A stretch of 64,000 nt of DNA. It comes from Mesorhizobium sp. M2D.F.Ca.ET.226.01.1.1 (GTDB taxonomy: Bacteria > Pseudomonadota > Alphaproteobacteria > Rhizobiales > Rhizobiaceae). The position numbers and the translations under genes are program-made. The DNA lies in contig NZ_RZOY02000002.1 in the NCBI RefSeq assembly GCF_004022705.2, forward strand, positions 411,758 to 475,757, given 5' to 3'. Below, one piece after another: positions 16,901 to 25,766 of this stretch (its first letter is position 1; each line of letters opens with the position of its first letter). The notes under the pieces were generated by a model, which saw nothing but the letters and a program-made list of their open reading frames with translations, searched no databases and was not told the DNA's origin.

Positions 16901-19900
16901 CTATTCCGCGGCTTTCGGGAAGGCCTCCGCCGGCTCGACGCCGGCCTCGTTGGCTGGCGCGTCGGTCGAGACCTTGCCCTTGCCGCGCCGGAACAGGCGG
17001 CCAAACCAGTTTCGCCTCGCACCGGGCTTCACCTTGGCGCGGGTGAACACCATCAGCATCGAGGGTGTCACCACCAGGGTCAGCAGCGTGGCGAAGGACA
17101 GGCCGAAGACGATCGCCGAGGACAGCGAAATCCACCATTGCGTCGACGGCGCGTTGATCGTCGTCTCGTGATGGAAGATTTCCAGGCCGAGGCCGAAGGC
17201 GATCGGCAGCACGCCGAGGATGGCCGACACCGCCGTCAGCACCACGGGACGAGCGCGCTCGCGGCAGGTCTGCAGCACCGCTTCCATCTTGTCCCAGCCT
17301 TCCTCGCGCAGCCGGTCGTAAGTGTCGATGAGCACGATGTTGTTGTTCACCACCACGCCGGCGAGCGCGATCACGCCGATGCCCGACATGACGATGCCGA
17401 AGGCTTCGCCCGTCAAAAGCAAGCCGAGGAACACGCCGATCGTCGCCATGACCACGCAGGACAAGACGAGCCACACGCTGGTGAACTTGTTGAACTGCGC
17501 CAGCAGCACCAGGAAGATCAGGAAGAGCGCAGCGCCGAAGGCCTTGCCGAGGAAGGCGCTGGCTTCCGCGCTGTCCTCGTTGGAGCCGGCGAGCTTCCAG
17601 CGTATACCGCTACCGAGGCCCATGTCGGCGACCGCCTTGGTCACCTCTTCCTGCACCGCCGCCACCTGCGCGCCGGCGCTGACATTGGCCTGGACGACCA
17701 CGGTGCGCGCGCCGTCGATGCGGTTCAGGATGCCGACGGTCGGTTCGGGTTTGCGCACGACGAAGTTCGAGATCGGCACCGAACCTTGCGAGGTCTGCAC
17801 ACGCAGCTCGTCCAGCGTCGACAGCGTGCGCCGGTCCTCCGGCAGGCGGAGCCTGATGTCAACCGCCTTGTCGGCCCCTGCCGGCCGGTACTCGGAGAGT
17901 TTGAGGCCGTTGGTCACCAGTTGCACCACGGTGCCGACGGAGGTCGGGCTGATGCCATATTGCGCGGCCTTGGCGCGGTCCACCTCGAGCGCCCAGTCGA
18001 CACCGGGCGGCGGCAGGCCATCCGAGATGTCGATGACATTGGGCACCTTGGCGATCCGCGCCGCCACCGCGCGCGCCTTGTCGTCGAGCCCGGCCGGATC
18101 GGCGGCCGACAGCCTGATCTGGATCGGCTTGCCGGTCGGCGGACCGGCCTCCGGCACACGCACCTCGACATCGACGCCGGGAATGTCGGCCATGACGGTA
18201 CGCAGTTCACTCAGGATCTGGTTGGCCGATTTGCGCTCGCGCCAGTCGACGAACTCGTACTGGATGACGCCGACGACGTCTTCCGGAACATCCTGGCCGC
18301 CGCCTTGCGTCTTGCCCACGCGCGTATAGACCGACTTCACGCCGGGCCAGCCGAGCAGCCGGTTTTCCGCCGTCTTAGTGGCGGCATCCATTTCGGCCAG
18401 CGAGAGGTTGCCGCGGGCGTGCACGTAGAGCAGGCCATAGTCCGGCTCGACGCTCGGGAAGAATTCGACGCCGGCGCCGTATTTCGAATAGGCGAAGCCG
18501 ACGCCGACCAGCAGGCCGACGGTGAGCAGGATCACGGTCACCGGGAAGCGCACCGCCTGCTTGACGATCGCCATATACCAGCCGTCGCGATGATCGTCCT
18601 CGTGATGCTCGGGCGCCTTGGCAAAGATCGCGCCCAAAGTCGGGGCGAACACCAGCGCGTAAAGCATCGAGGCCGACAGTGTCACGATCAGCGTGATCGG
18701 CATGTACTTCATGAAGTCGCCGATGATGCCGGGCCAGAAGAGCAGCGGCGAGAAGGCGGCGATGCGCGTCATCGTCGCGGCGATCACCGGGCCGGCCATG
18801 CGCTTGGCGGCCAGCGCGAAAGCGTCCGCCTTCGGCATGCCCTCGCTCATGCGCCGTTCCGCGAATTCGGTGACGATGATAGCGTCGTCCACCAGCATGC
18901 CGACCGCAAGGATCAGGCTGAACAGCACGATCATGTTGATCGTGTAGCCCATCATGGCGAGCAGCAGGATGCCGATCAGGAAGGACGACGGGATGGCAAG
19001 GCCGATGAGCAGCGAGGCGCGTCCCGACAGCGCATAGAGGATGACGATGAACACCAGGATGACGGCGATCATCACATGGTTCTGCAGGTCGCCGAGCAGC
19101 TGGTTGACGAAGACCGACTTGTCCTGGGTGTAGGTGACATGCATGCCCTCGGGCATCGTCTTGATGAAGGCATCGGAGACCTGCCTGACATGGCTCAGCG
19201 TGTCGATCAGATTGGCGCCGATGCGCTTCTTCACCTCGATGGCGATCGCTGGCTTGCCGTCGAGGCGTGTGACTGTCTCGGCATCCTTGAACGTCGAGCG
19301 GATGGTGGCGACGTCCCTGGCCTGCACGACGGCATTCGGCGTGGCGACAACCGGCAGGTCGGCGACGTCCTCCGGCGTCACGATCAGCGACGGCACCTTG
19401 ACCGCGTATTTACCCTCCGAACCCTCGAGGTTGCCGGCCGCGACCAGGCTGTTCGACGCACCGACGCCCTGGATAACCTGGTCAAGCTGCAACCCATAGG
19501 AAGAGAGCTTAACCGGATCGATGACGACCTCGACCAGGTCGTCGCGCGCACCCTGCAAAGAACCTTCCAGAACGCCCGGCACTTCCTCGATACGGTCGCG
19601 CAGCTCGCGCGCCGCCGCGGTCAGCACACGCTCCGGCACATCGCCGGAAAGCGTGACGACCAGAACCGGAAATTCCGAGACGTTGACCTCGTTGACCGTC
19701 GGCTCCTCGGCCGCCTGCGGCAGGTCGGCCTTGGCGTCCTGCACCTTGCTGCGCGTATCTTGCAACGCGGTCGCCAGATTGGTCTGCGGCTGGAATTCGA
19801 CCAGCACGTAGCCGCCGCCTTGGAAGGCGGCCGAGCGCATCTCCTTGAGCCCCTTGAGGCTCTTGAGCTTGCTTTCCATCGGCCTTAGCAGCAGCCGCTC

Positions 19901-20077
19901 GGAATCCTCCGGCGAGATGCCCTGATAGATCAGGCTGACATACATCATCGGAATCGGAACGTCGGGTTCCGCTTCCTTGGGCGTCGACTGATAGGCGACC
20001 CAGCCGGCGACGACCAGGAACAGCAGCGCCGATATTGTGAGGCGGGCGTTGTTGATGGCGAGTCTGACGATATCCAT
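16901..20077 (-). CDS. RND efflux pump inner-membrane transporter
   Basis: A 1058-residue resistance-nodulation-division transporter (AcrB/MexB class) driven by the proton gradient. The N-terminal helix, two large periplasmic loops and twelve membrane segments follow the usual plan. The proton-relay pair Asp397-Asp398 is in GMLVDDAIIVTEF of the fourth helix. The C-terminus is Lys/Arg-rich and then acidic. It is second in an operon with the periplasmic adaptor gene 74 bases upstream; no outer-membrane channel gene is in the operon, so a TolC-like protein from elsewhere is needed. The substrate is not readable. A hairpin terminator lies beyond the stop. The 1015-codon open frame on the opposite strand is an artefact of GC-rich codon use. 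Confidence 0.93.
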   Translation of the reverse strand: MDIVRLAINNARLTISALLFLVVAGWVAYQSTPKEAEPDVPIPMMYVSLIYQGISPEDSERLLLRPMESKLKSLKGLKEMRSAAFQGGGYVLVEFQPQTNLATALQDTRSKVQDAKADLPQAAEEPTVNEVNVSEFPVLVVTLSGDVPERVLTAAARELRDRIEEVPGVLEGSLQGARDDLVEVVIDPVKLSSYGLQLDQVIQGVGASNSLVAAGNLEGSEGKYAVKVPSLIVTPEDVADLPVVATPNAVVQARDVATIRSTFKDAETVTRLDGKPAIAIEVKKRIGANLIDTLSHVRQVSDAFIKTMPEGMHVTYTQDKSVFVNQLLGDLQNHVMIAVILVFIVILYALSGRASLLIGLAIPSSFLIGILLLAMMGYTINMIVLFSLILAVGMLVDDAIIVTEFAERRMSEGMPKADAFALAAKRMAGPVIAATMTRIAAFSPLLFWPGIIGDFMKYMPITLIVTLSASMLYALVFAPTLGAIFAKAPEHHEDDHRDGWYMAIVKQAVRFPVTVILLTVGLLVGVGFAYSKYGAGVEFFPSVEPDYGLLYVHARGNLSLAEMDAATKTAENRLLGWPGVKSVYTRVGKTQGGGQDVPEDVVGVIQYEFVDWRERKSANQILSELRTVMADIPGVDVEVRVPEAGPPTGKPIQIRLSAADPAGLDDKARAVAARIAKVPNVIDISDGLPPPGVDWALEVDRAKAAQYGISPTSVGTVVQLVTNGLKLSEYRPAGADKAVDIRLRLPEDRRTLSTLDELRVQTSQGSVPISNFVVRKPEPTVGILNRIDGARTVVVQANVSAGAQVAAVQEEVTKAVADMGLGSGIRWKLAGSNEDSAEASAFLGKAFGAALFLIFLVLLAQFNKFTSVWLVLSCVVMATIGVFLGLLLTGEAFGIVMSGIGVIALAGVVVNNNIVLIDTYDRLREEGWDKMEAVLQTCRERARPVVLTAVSAILGVLPIAFGLGLEIFHHETTINAPSTQWWISLSSAIVFGLSFATLLTLVVTPSMLMVFTRAKVKPGARRNWFGRLFRRGKGKVSTDAPANEAGVEPAEAFPKAAE

Positions 20078-20151
20078 GACTTCGGCCTGTTATGCTTCAA
20101 AGGCTGCGAACTGCCGTCGCCTGATGGTCCGGCGACGGACGTGTCGTGCTT

Positions 20152-21360
20152 TTACTGCGTGCCGGCGGTGGCTTCGCCGATCAGCTTGTTGATGGTCGCC
20201 TGGTCGGCCTCGACCGGCTTCACCAGGTCGCCTTCCTTCACCAGTTCCTGACCGGCGACGATGATGCGCGCATCTTCCGGAATGCCGCCCAGCACCAGTC
20301 CGTGCGGCGTGTCGTCGACGAGGTCGATCGGGAAGAACGCCACCTTGTCGTCCTTGCCGACGGCGCGAATGCCGAGATCGCCCTTGTCGCCAAGCGTCAC
20401 CACCGAGCGCGGCAGCATGACCGCATTGGTCGGCTCGGCGCTGAGCGTGATCTCGGCCGTCATGCCGGCGGGGATGGAGCCGTCGCCATTGGGGATCGCC
20501 ACTTCGACGCGGAAGGTACGGGTCTGCGCCGATGCATCGCGGCTGATGTAGCGTACCGTACCGGTGACCTTCTGGTCGTTGACCAGGCGCACATCGGCCT
20601 CGTCGCCGATCTTGACGTAGCGCAGGTCGCGCTCGCTGATCTCGCCACGTGCGATCACCGGATCGAGCTTCAGGATCGTCGCCACCTCGCCGCCCTGCAT
20701 CACCGAGCTGCCGAGTTCCACCGGAATGCGGTCGATGACACCGTCGAACGGCGCCTTGACCTCGTTGCGGTCGAGCTCGGCCTGCGCGGTGTCGAGCTGC
20801 GATTGCGCCTGGGTCAGGTTGGAGCGGGCGGTGTCGAGCTGCAGCTTTGGCAGATTGCCGGTCTTGGCCAGCCGCTCGGCGGCATCGAGCTCGGCCTTGC
20901 GCTGCACCACAAGCTGCTTCGCGTTGTCGACCATCGAGATCTTCTCTTCTGCAGCAAGCATCAGCACCAGGTCGCCAGTCTTGACGTGGTCGCCCTGCTT
21001 GACCGGCAGCCTGTCGATGACGCCGTTGACGCGCGTTGCAAGCACCGCGCGCTTGTCGGCCTCGGTGAGGCCCGAGATCCGTATCGCCCGCGCGAAGGTC
21101 TTGCGCGGCGGCGTCACCACCGCGACGGTACGCGGCGCGGCCTTGGGCTCGGCTTGCGCGGTGTTCGGCTTGGCCGCTTCCGGCTTCGCCGCGCCCGGCT
21201 TGCCCGCGTCAGCGGGCTTGTCGGTGGTGACCGACTTGTCGGTGGTAACCGACTTATTCGCGGCGCTGCCGACGGACGAAAATTCGCCTGTTCCCATCCA
21301 GGCGCCAAATCCGATGAGCACAGCTATGGCCGCAAGCTTGTGAAACCTGATTTTCGGCAT
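20152..21360 (-). CDS. RND efflux periplasmic adaptor protein (AcrA-like)
   Basis: A 402-residue membrane-fusion subunit that links the RND transporter to an outer-membrane channel. It has an N-terminal hydrophobic anchor or signal (residues 9-24) and a low-complexity Lys/Thr/Pro/Ala linker. That linker contains two tandem SVTTDK units encoded by a near-perfect 18-base duplication. The lipoyl, alpha-hairpin and beta-barrel domains then follow (VNGVIDRLPVKQGDHVKTGD is the lipoyl part). Start at 21360 is preferred because GGAAA lies eight bases upstream; an ATG six bases earlier is possible. First gene of the operon with the transporter. No TetR-type regulator is adjacent. Confidence 0.9.
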   Translation of the reverse strand: MPKIRFHKLAAIAVLIGFGAWMGTGEFSSVGSAANKSVTTDKSVTTDKPADAGKPGAAKPEAAKPNTAQAEPKAAPRTVAVVTPPRKTFARAIRISGLTEADKRAVLATRVNGVIDRLPVKQGDHVKTGDLVLMLAAEEKISMVDNAKQLVVQRKAELDAAERLAKTGNLPKLQLDTARSNLTQAQSQLDTAQAELDRNEVKAPFDGVIDRIPVELGSSVMQGGEVATILKLDPVIARGEISERDLRYVKIGDEADVRLVNDQKVTGTVRYISRDASAQTRTFRVEVAIPNGDGSIPAGMTAEITLSAEPTNAVMLPRSVVTLGDKGDLGIRAVGKDDKVAFFPIDLVDDTPHGLVLGGIPEDARIIVAGQELVKEGDLVKPVEADQATINKLIGEATAGTQ

Positions 21361-21723
21361 CGTCATTTTCCGTTGCAGGGCCTGGCGAAGTCGGCGCTTC
21401 CGACTTCGGGCGCGCGGCCGATATGGGTGCGCGCAGGGTCCGGTTCAATTTGCCGTGATCGGCGAAGTGCGCCTTCTACCTGAAAGTTGCGGCGCAATAT
21501 AGTCGGAAAAGTTGCGGGATCATTGCGCCAGGGAATGCAATACCTCGACAAAACGAAGCTTTTCTGCCAGCCGGCCGCACTTTTGCGGGCACGCAGATGA
21601 CTTTCCCGAGGCTTCCCCAAGGTCACTGGCAGCAGCCGTCAGCATGATGCAAAAATCTTCGACATCCGGAGGCAATTGCATGGTTGAGCACGGCCCTGCC
21701 CCGCGCTCCCCGGCTTGAAGCTG
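21361..21723. other. Gene-free stretch before the efflux operon
   Basis: This 363-base gap lies between the divergent-looking start of the efflux operon and the end of the aldehyde dehydrogenase gene. I see no ribosome site, no convincing codon pattern and no strong palindrome. It should hold the efflux promoter on the minus strand, which I could not fix. Confidence 0.4.
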
Positions 21724-23145
21724 TCAAGTGATGAGGTTCAGCAGCCGGAAGATACGCTCGAAGGTCTTGCCGTAAGGCGGGCGCAGCAGGCCGCCGGCGC
21801 TGAGCTTCGACTGGATGAAGATCGGCTTTTCCTTGCTGAAGGTGCGAAAGCCCCATTCGCCGTGATAGGCGCCGGTGCCGCTGTCGCCGACGCCGCCGAA
21901 AGGCTGCCGCTCCTGCACCAGATGCATCATGCAGTCATTGACCGTAACGCCGCCGGCTATGGTTTCCCGCATGACCCTCTGGCGGTTGGCGCTGTCGCCG
22001 CCGAACCAGTAGAGCGCCAACGGACGCTCGCCCCGGTTCACATGCTCGATGGCCTCGTCGACCGTGCCATATTCGATGATCGGCAGCACCGGTCCGAAAA
22101 TCTCCTCGCGCATCAGCCGCAGACTGTCGCCGGCGTTGCGCACCAGCACGGGCGCCATCTTGCGGTCGCTGACGCCGAGCGTCTCATTCGCCGGATTGAC
22201 CTCGGTGATGTCTGCGCCGCTGTCGCGCGCCTCGGCGACCATGTCGCTCAGCCGCCGATGATGCCGATCGCTGACGATGGCCGTATAGTCGGGGTTGTCG
22301 CCGAGGCGCGGATAGAGCTTGGCAATAGCGGCGGCAAACTTGGCCGCGATGGCCGCGCCCTGGCCTTGCGGGATCATGAGATAGTCCGGCGCGATGCAGG
22401 TCTGACCGGCATTGAGCAGCTTGCCATAGGCGACGCTGGCGACCGCCGCGTCGAGGTCGCAGGACGGGTCGAAGATTGCCGGCGACTTGCCGCCGAGTTC
22501 GAGCGTCACCGGCGTCAGATTGGCGGCGGCCGCCAGCGCGACCTGCCGCCCGATAGCGGTCGAGCCGGTGAATAGGAGATGGTCGAACGGCAACGACACG
22601 AACGCCTTGCCGACTTCCGCGTCGCCGACCATCACGCTGACCTCGTCAGCCGCGAAGTATTTCTCGACGAGGCCGGCGAGCAGGTCCGAAAACTTCGGCG
22701 TCAGCTCCGACGGCTTGATCAGCACGCGGTTGCCGGCCGCGAGCGCCGCGGTCGCCGGCGCGAGGGCGAGCTGGAAAGGATAGTTCCAGGGCGAGACGAT
22801 GCCGACCACGCCGAGCGGCTGCGGCAAGAGGCGGTTGCGTCCCGGCAGGAACGGCAGGCTGGTTGCGACGCGCCGCTCGCGCATCCAACTGCGCAGATGC
22901 GACAGCGCATGCCTGACGCCGGCGCGCACGACGAACAATTCGGCAAGCCGCGTTTCCTGCGCCGAGCGGGCGGAAAAATCGCTGTCGATCGCAGCACAGA
23001 TCTCGGCCTCGTGCTTTTCGGTGAGCGCGAGCAGGCGGTTCAGTCGGTCCTTGCGCACATCCAGCGTCGGGAAGGGTTCCTTCTCGAAGGCCCTGCACTG
23101 CGCTTCAAACCGGACTCCGAGCGCGTTCTGCCTGGTCTGCAGCAT
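21724..23145 (-). CDS. Coniferyl-aldehyde-type dehydrogenase
   Basis: A 473-residue NAD(P)-dependent aldehyde dehydrogenase. The catalytic cysteine is Cys250 in NAGQTCIAPDY, the general base Glu216 in LELGGKSP, and the cofactor segments PWNYPF and FTGSTAIG are present. The short length and the C-terminal pattern GEWGFRTFSKEKPIFIQS match the coniferyl aldehyde dehydrogenase subgroup, which oxidises aromatic or long-chain aldehydes. That makes a role in lignin-type aromatic or fatty aldehyde detoxification possible, but substrate choice within the family is loose. It is followed downstream by no obvious partner; the patatin gene upstream is 124 bases away and could be co-transcribed. Confidence 0.85.
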   Translation of the reverse strand: MLQTRQNALGVRFEAQCRAFEKEPFPTLDVRKDRLNRLLALTEKHEAEICAAIDSDFSARSAQETRLAELFVVRAGVRHALSHLRSWMRERRVATSLPFLPGRNRLLPQPLGVVGIVSPWNYPFQLALAPATAALAAGNRVLIKPSELTPKFSDLLAGLVEKYFAADEVSVMVGDAEVGKAFVSLPFDHLLFTGSTAIGRQVALAAAANLTPVTLELGGKSPAIFDPSCDLDAAVASVAYGKLLNAGQTCIAPDYLMIPQGQGAAIAAKFAAAIAKLYPRLGDNPDYTAIVSDRHHRRLSDMVAEARDSGADITEVNPANETLGVSDRKMAPVLVRNAGDSLRLMREEIFGPVLPIIEYGTVDEAIEHVNRGERPLALYWFGGDSANRQRVMRETIAGGVTVNDCMMHLVQERQPFGGVGDSGTGAYHGEWGFRTFSKEKPIFIQSKLSAGGLLRPPYGKTFERIFRLLNLIT

Positions 23146-23269
23146 CGCAACCTCCCCTTACGTTCAGGTAAGACTACATCGCGTGACTGGCATGATCCAG
23201 CGCCCCGCCGGTTCCCCAAGGGAAGATGCTGACAGCCGGGACGGACCTGCTGACAGATATGGGAAGACC

Positions 23270-24400
23270 TTAAGCCCGACGCCGCGCGGATTCCGGCTTG
23301 ATATGCGCGGCGAGGAATTCCTTCACGCGGCGCCCGGGCGCCGGGCCGCGCAATGGCTTGAAGCCGTCGTCGAGCTCGCCCGACAGGTCGAGCGTCGCTC
23401 GGGTCCCGACGGCGTCGTAGTTCTCTTCCAGCCAGTCGCTGGCAGCACTTCGGCCGAGGTCGCGCAGATAGGCGATGAAAGCCCACTCGGCATTGACCTT
23501 GGACGACGCCGAGAGGTCCTTGAAGGCCTCGTCGGCATCGATGCGGTGCATGCGGATGTCGCGATATTCGCCATGCGGCAGGCGTCCGGCCGCGATCAGT
23601 TCCTTGATGAAGGCGATCGAACGGAATTCGCGCAGCAGCCCGGCGTTGAAGGTGATCTCGTCGATGCGGTTCTGGATCTCGTTGGCGCTTTTCGGCGTGC
23701 CTTCGCGCACCACCGGATTGATCTGCACCAGAAGCACGTCCTCGGTCGCCGCCGTCTTGAAGAACGGATAGAGCGCCGGATTGCCGCCATAGCCGCCGTC
23801 CCAATAGGGCACGCCCTTGATCTCCACCGCCTGGAACAGTTGCGGCAGGCAGGCCGAGGCCATCACCGTATCGAGGTCGATCTCGCCATCGGAGAAGACG
23901 CGCAGCTGTCCCGTCTCGACATTGGTCGCCGAGATGAACAGTTCCATCGACTTGCAGGCGCGCACATTGTCGAAGTCGATCTCCTTCTCGACCACATCGC
24001 GCAGCGGATTGAGGCCGAGCGGGTTGGCGACATAAGGCGAAAACACCCGCGACATCGTGTCGAAGAAGACGTAGCCGGGCGTGTTCTCGATCGACCAGTT
24101 GCCCCAGACCACGTCCCACGGCATGCGCTGCACCGGGCTGAAGCGGCCTTTCGAAGCCACGGCGCGCCAGAAATCGTCGAGCTTTTTTCGCGCGCCTTCG
24201 ACGCCGTCGCGCACCAAACCGTCGGCCAGCGCCACCGCGTTCATGGCGCCGGCACTGGTGCCAGACACCGCCGCGATCTCCAGCCTGCCGTCCTCGAGCA
24301 GGCGGTCGAGCACCCCCCAGGAGAAGGCGCCATGCGAGCCGCCGCCCTGAAGAGCGATGTTGATCTTCTTCTTGTCCTCCGCCTTGCCGTTCTTCGCCAT
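23270..24400 (-). CDS. Patatin-like phospholipase
   Basis: A 376-residue cytoplasmic or peripheral lipase of the patatin family. The oxyanion hole is GGGSHG (residues 19-24), the nucleophile Ser49 in GTSAG and the catalytic Asp201 in DGGYGG, so the Ser-Asp dyad is complete. No signal peptide is seen; the N-terminus is Lys-rich. The C-terminal part after residue 260 is specific to a bacterial subgroup of acyl hydrolases. Possible roles are membrane lipid turnover and polyhydroxybutyrate depolymerisation, a role known for some patatin-fold proteins; the pha genes lie 3 kb away but are not in the same operon. Confidence 0.88.
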   Translation of the reverse strand: MAKNGKAEDKKKINIALQGGGSHGAFSWGVLDRLLEDGRLEIAAVSGTSAGAMNAVALADGLVRDGVEGARKKLDDFWRAVASKGRFSPVQRMPWDVVWGNWSIENTPGYVFFDTMSRVFSPYVANPLGLNPLRDVVEKEIDFDNVRACKSMELFISATNVETGQLRVFSDGEIDLDTVMASACLPQLFQAVEIKGVPYWDGGYGGNPALYPFFKTAATEDVLLVQINPVVREGTPKSANEIQNRIDEITFNAGLLREFRSIAFIKELIAAGRLPHGEYRDIRMHRIDADEAFKDLSASSKVNAEWAFIAYLRDLGRSAASDWLEENYDAVGTRATLDLSGELDDGFKPLRGPAPGRRVKEFLAAHIKPESARRRA

Positions 24401-24591
24401 GGCGTTCCTGTCCTGATGCGGCTGCCTGCCCCAGCGTTATCGCAGGGGGCGGCTTCTGCCTGCCTATGTTGCAGTGCAGCATATAAGGACGAACCAAGGC
24501 AAGAACACGGACAAACAAGCGTGATCACATGACATTTCGGTCATGAGATGCTCTTACCTCGCCCCCGCAAGGTGGGTCGAGGAACTGCTTC

Positions 24592-25677
24592 TCAAGCCAC
24601 CAGATCGGGGACCGGCCCGATGTAACGCGACTGCGGCCTGATCAATCGCCCCGTGGCCTGCTGTTCGCGGGCATGCGCAATCCAGCCGGCGACACGGCCG
24701 GCGGCAAAGACGTTGGAGAATGCTTCTTTCGGGAAGCCGACCGCTTCCAGCAGAAGCGCGGTGTAGAATTCGACATTGGTCTGGATCGAGCGTTGCGGCT
24801 TGGCGATCCTGAGCACCTCGAGCGCCGCCTGTTCCACCGTCTCGGCGAAAGCGAGACGGCTACCGGTCTCGTTGCGCGAAGCGAGCTGCCGCACGACCGC
24901 TTTCAATGCGTCGGCGCGCGGATCGCGCACGCGGTAGATGCGATGGCCGAATCCCATGATGCGCCGACCATGCGCGATCTCATTACGCACCCATGCGGTC
25001 GCATCGCCGCTCTCCTCGATAGCGTCCAGCATCTCGATCACTGGCCCCGGCGCGCCGCCATGCAGCGGGCCTTTCAGCGCGCCGAGCCCGGCCAGGATCG
25101 CCGAGATTAGTCCGGCCTGCGTCGACGCCACCACGCGCGTCGCGAAGGTCGAGGCATTGAGCCCGTGGTCGCACACGGTCACCAGGTAGCTGTCCAATGC
25201 CCTGGCGAGCGCGGGCGACGCGGCGCCGGAAAGCATCCGCAGCATGTCGCGGGCATGATCGGCTTTTGCATCGGGAGCGATCGGCACCTCGCCGCGGCCA
25301 AGGCGCAGCAGCGCCGGCGTCAGAACCGCCGGCGCCGCGATCAAGCGCAGCGCATCGGCAAGCGCGTCGCCGTCCGGCAGGATGGCCATGCCGGCCCGCA
25401 TGCCGCTGTAGATATCGAGGGGCGCAAGCTGGGTGAGCATCGGCCGCACGCGATCGAACACGTCGACGCGCGCCTTGCCGATGGCTTTCTCCAGCTCGGC
25501 ATCGCTTGGGAGATCGTCGAAGAAGCCGTCGAACAGCAGTCGTACCACCTGCGCGTAGTGCCAGCGGCCGGCGAGCTCCGCCAGCGAATGGCCGCGGATG
25601 GTCAGATGCCCACCCGCGCCGTCGACATCGGAAAGCACCGTGTCGGCCGCCACAACATCATCGAGCCCATTTGCCAT
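24592..25677 (-). CDS. Citrate synthase family protein with Asp-to-Glu active-site change
   Basis: A 361-residue protein of the citrate/methylcitrate synthase family. The two catalytic-histidine regions are clear (DHGLNASTF and GFGHRIYRVRDPRADAL), as is HGGAPG. At the third catalytic position, usually NVDFY, it reads NVEFYTALLLEAVG, so the catalytic Asp is Glu. The ATG at 25677 follows AAGGAG at proper spacing; an upstream in-frame start would fall in the divergent promoter. It is transcribed away from a paralogue with a DNA-binding domain. Whether it makes citrate, methylcitrate or another product is open. The housekeeping gltA is probably elsewhere. Confidence 0.85.
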   Translation of the reverse strand: MANGLDDVVAADTVLSDVDGAGGHLTIRGHSLAELAGRWHYAQVVRLLFDGFFDDLPSDAELEKAIGKARVDVFDRVRPMLTQLAPLDIYSGMRAGMAILPDGDALADALRLIAAPAVLTPALLRLGRGEVPIAPDAKADHARDMLRMLSGAASPALARALDSYLVTVCDHGLNASTFATRVVASTQAGLISAILAGLGALKGPLHGGAPGPVIEMLDAIEESGDATAWVRNEIAHGRRIMGFGHRIYRVRDPRADALKAVVRQLASRNETGSRLAFAETVEQAALEVLRIAKPQRSIQTNVEFYTALLLEAVGFPKEAFSNVFAAGRVAGWIAHAREQQATGRLIRPQSRYIGPVPDLVA

Positions 25678-25717
25678 GATCGTCTCCTTGACCTTTTGCG
25701 CATTGCAATTAATGCTG

Positions 25718-25766
25718 CCCAATCAATGCATCAATCTTGATCAATATAATCAATGTGAGGCGGTGC
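25718..25766. promoter_or_regulatory. Four phased ATCAAT repeats in the divergent citrate-synthase gap
   Basis: ATCAAT occurs at 25722, 25730, 25740 and 25749, spaced 8, 10 and 9 bases, and a TTGATCAA palindrome covers 25737-25744. The stretch is strongly AT-rich in a GC-rich region and ends 12 bases before the start codon at 25767. It looks like an operator array for a small DNA-binding domain, plausibly the one at the N-terminus of the downstream protein. Confidence 0.5.

Noticed and set aside
16841..19888. A 1015-codon open frame on the plus strand opposite the RND transporter
   Set aside because: It mirrors the RND gene codon for codon, is rich in Arg/His/Asp/Gly as antisense of GC-rich genes is, has no ribosome site and no family likeness.
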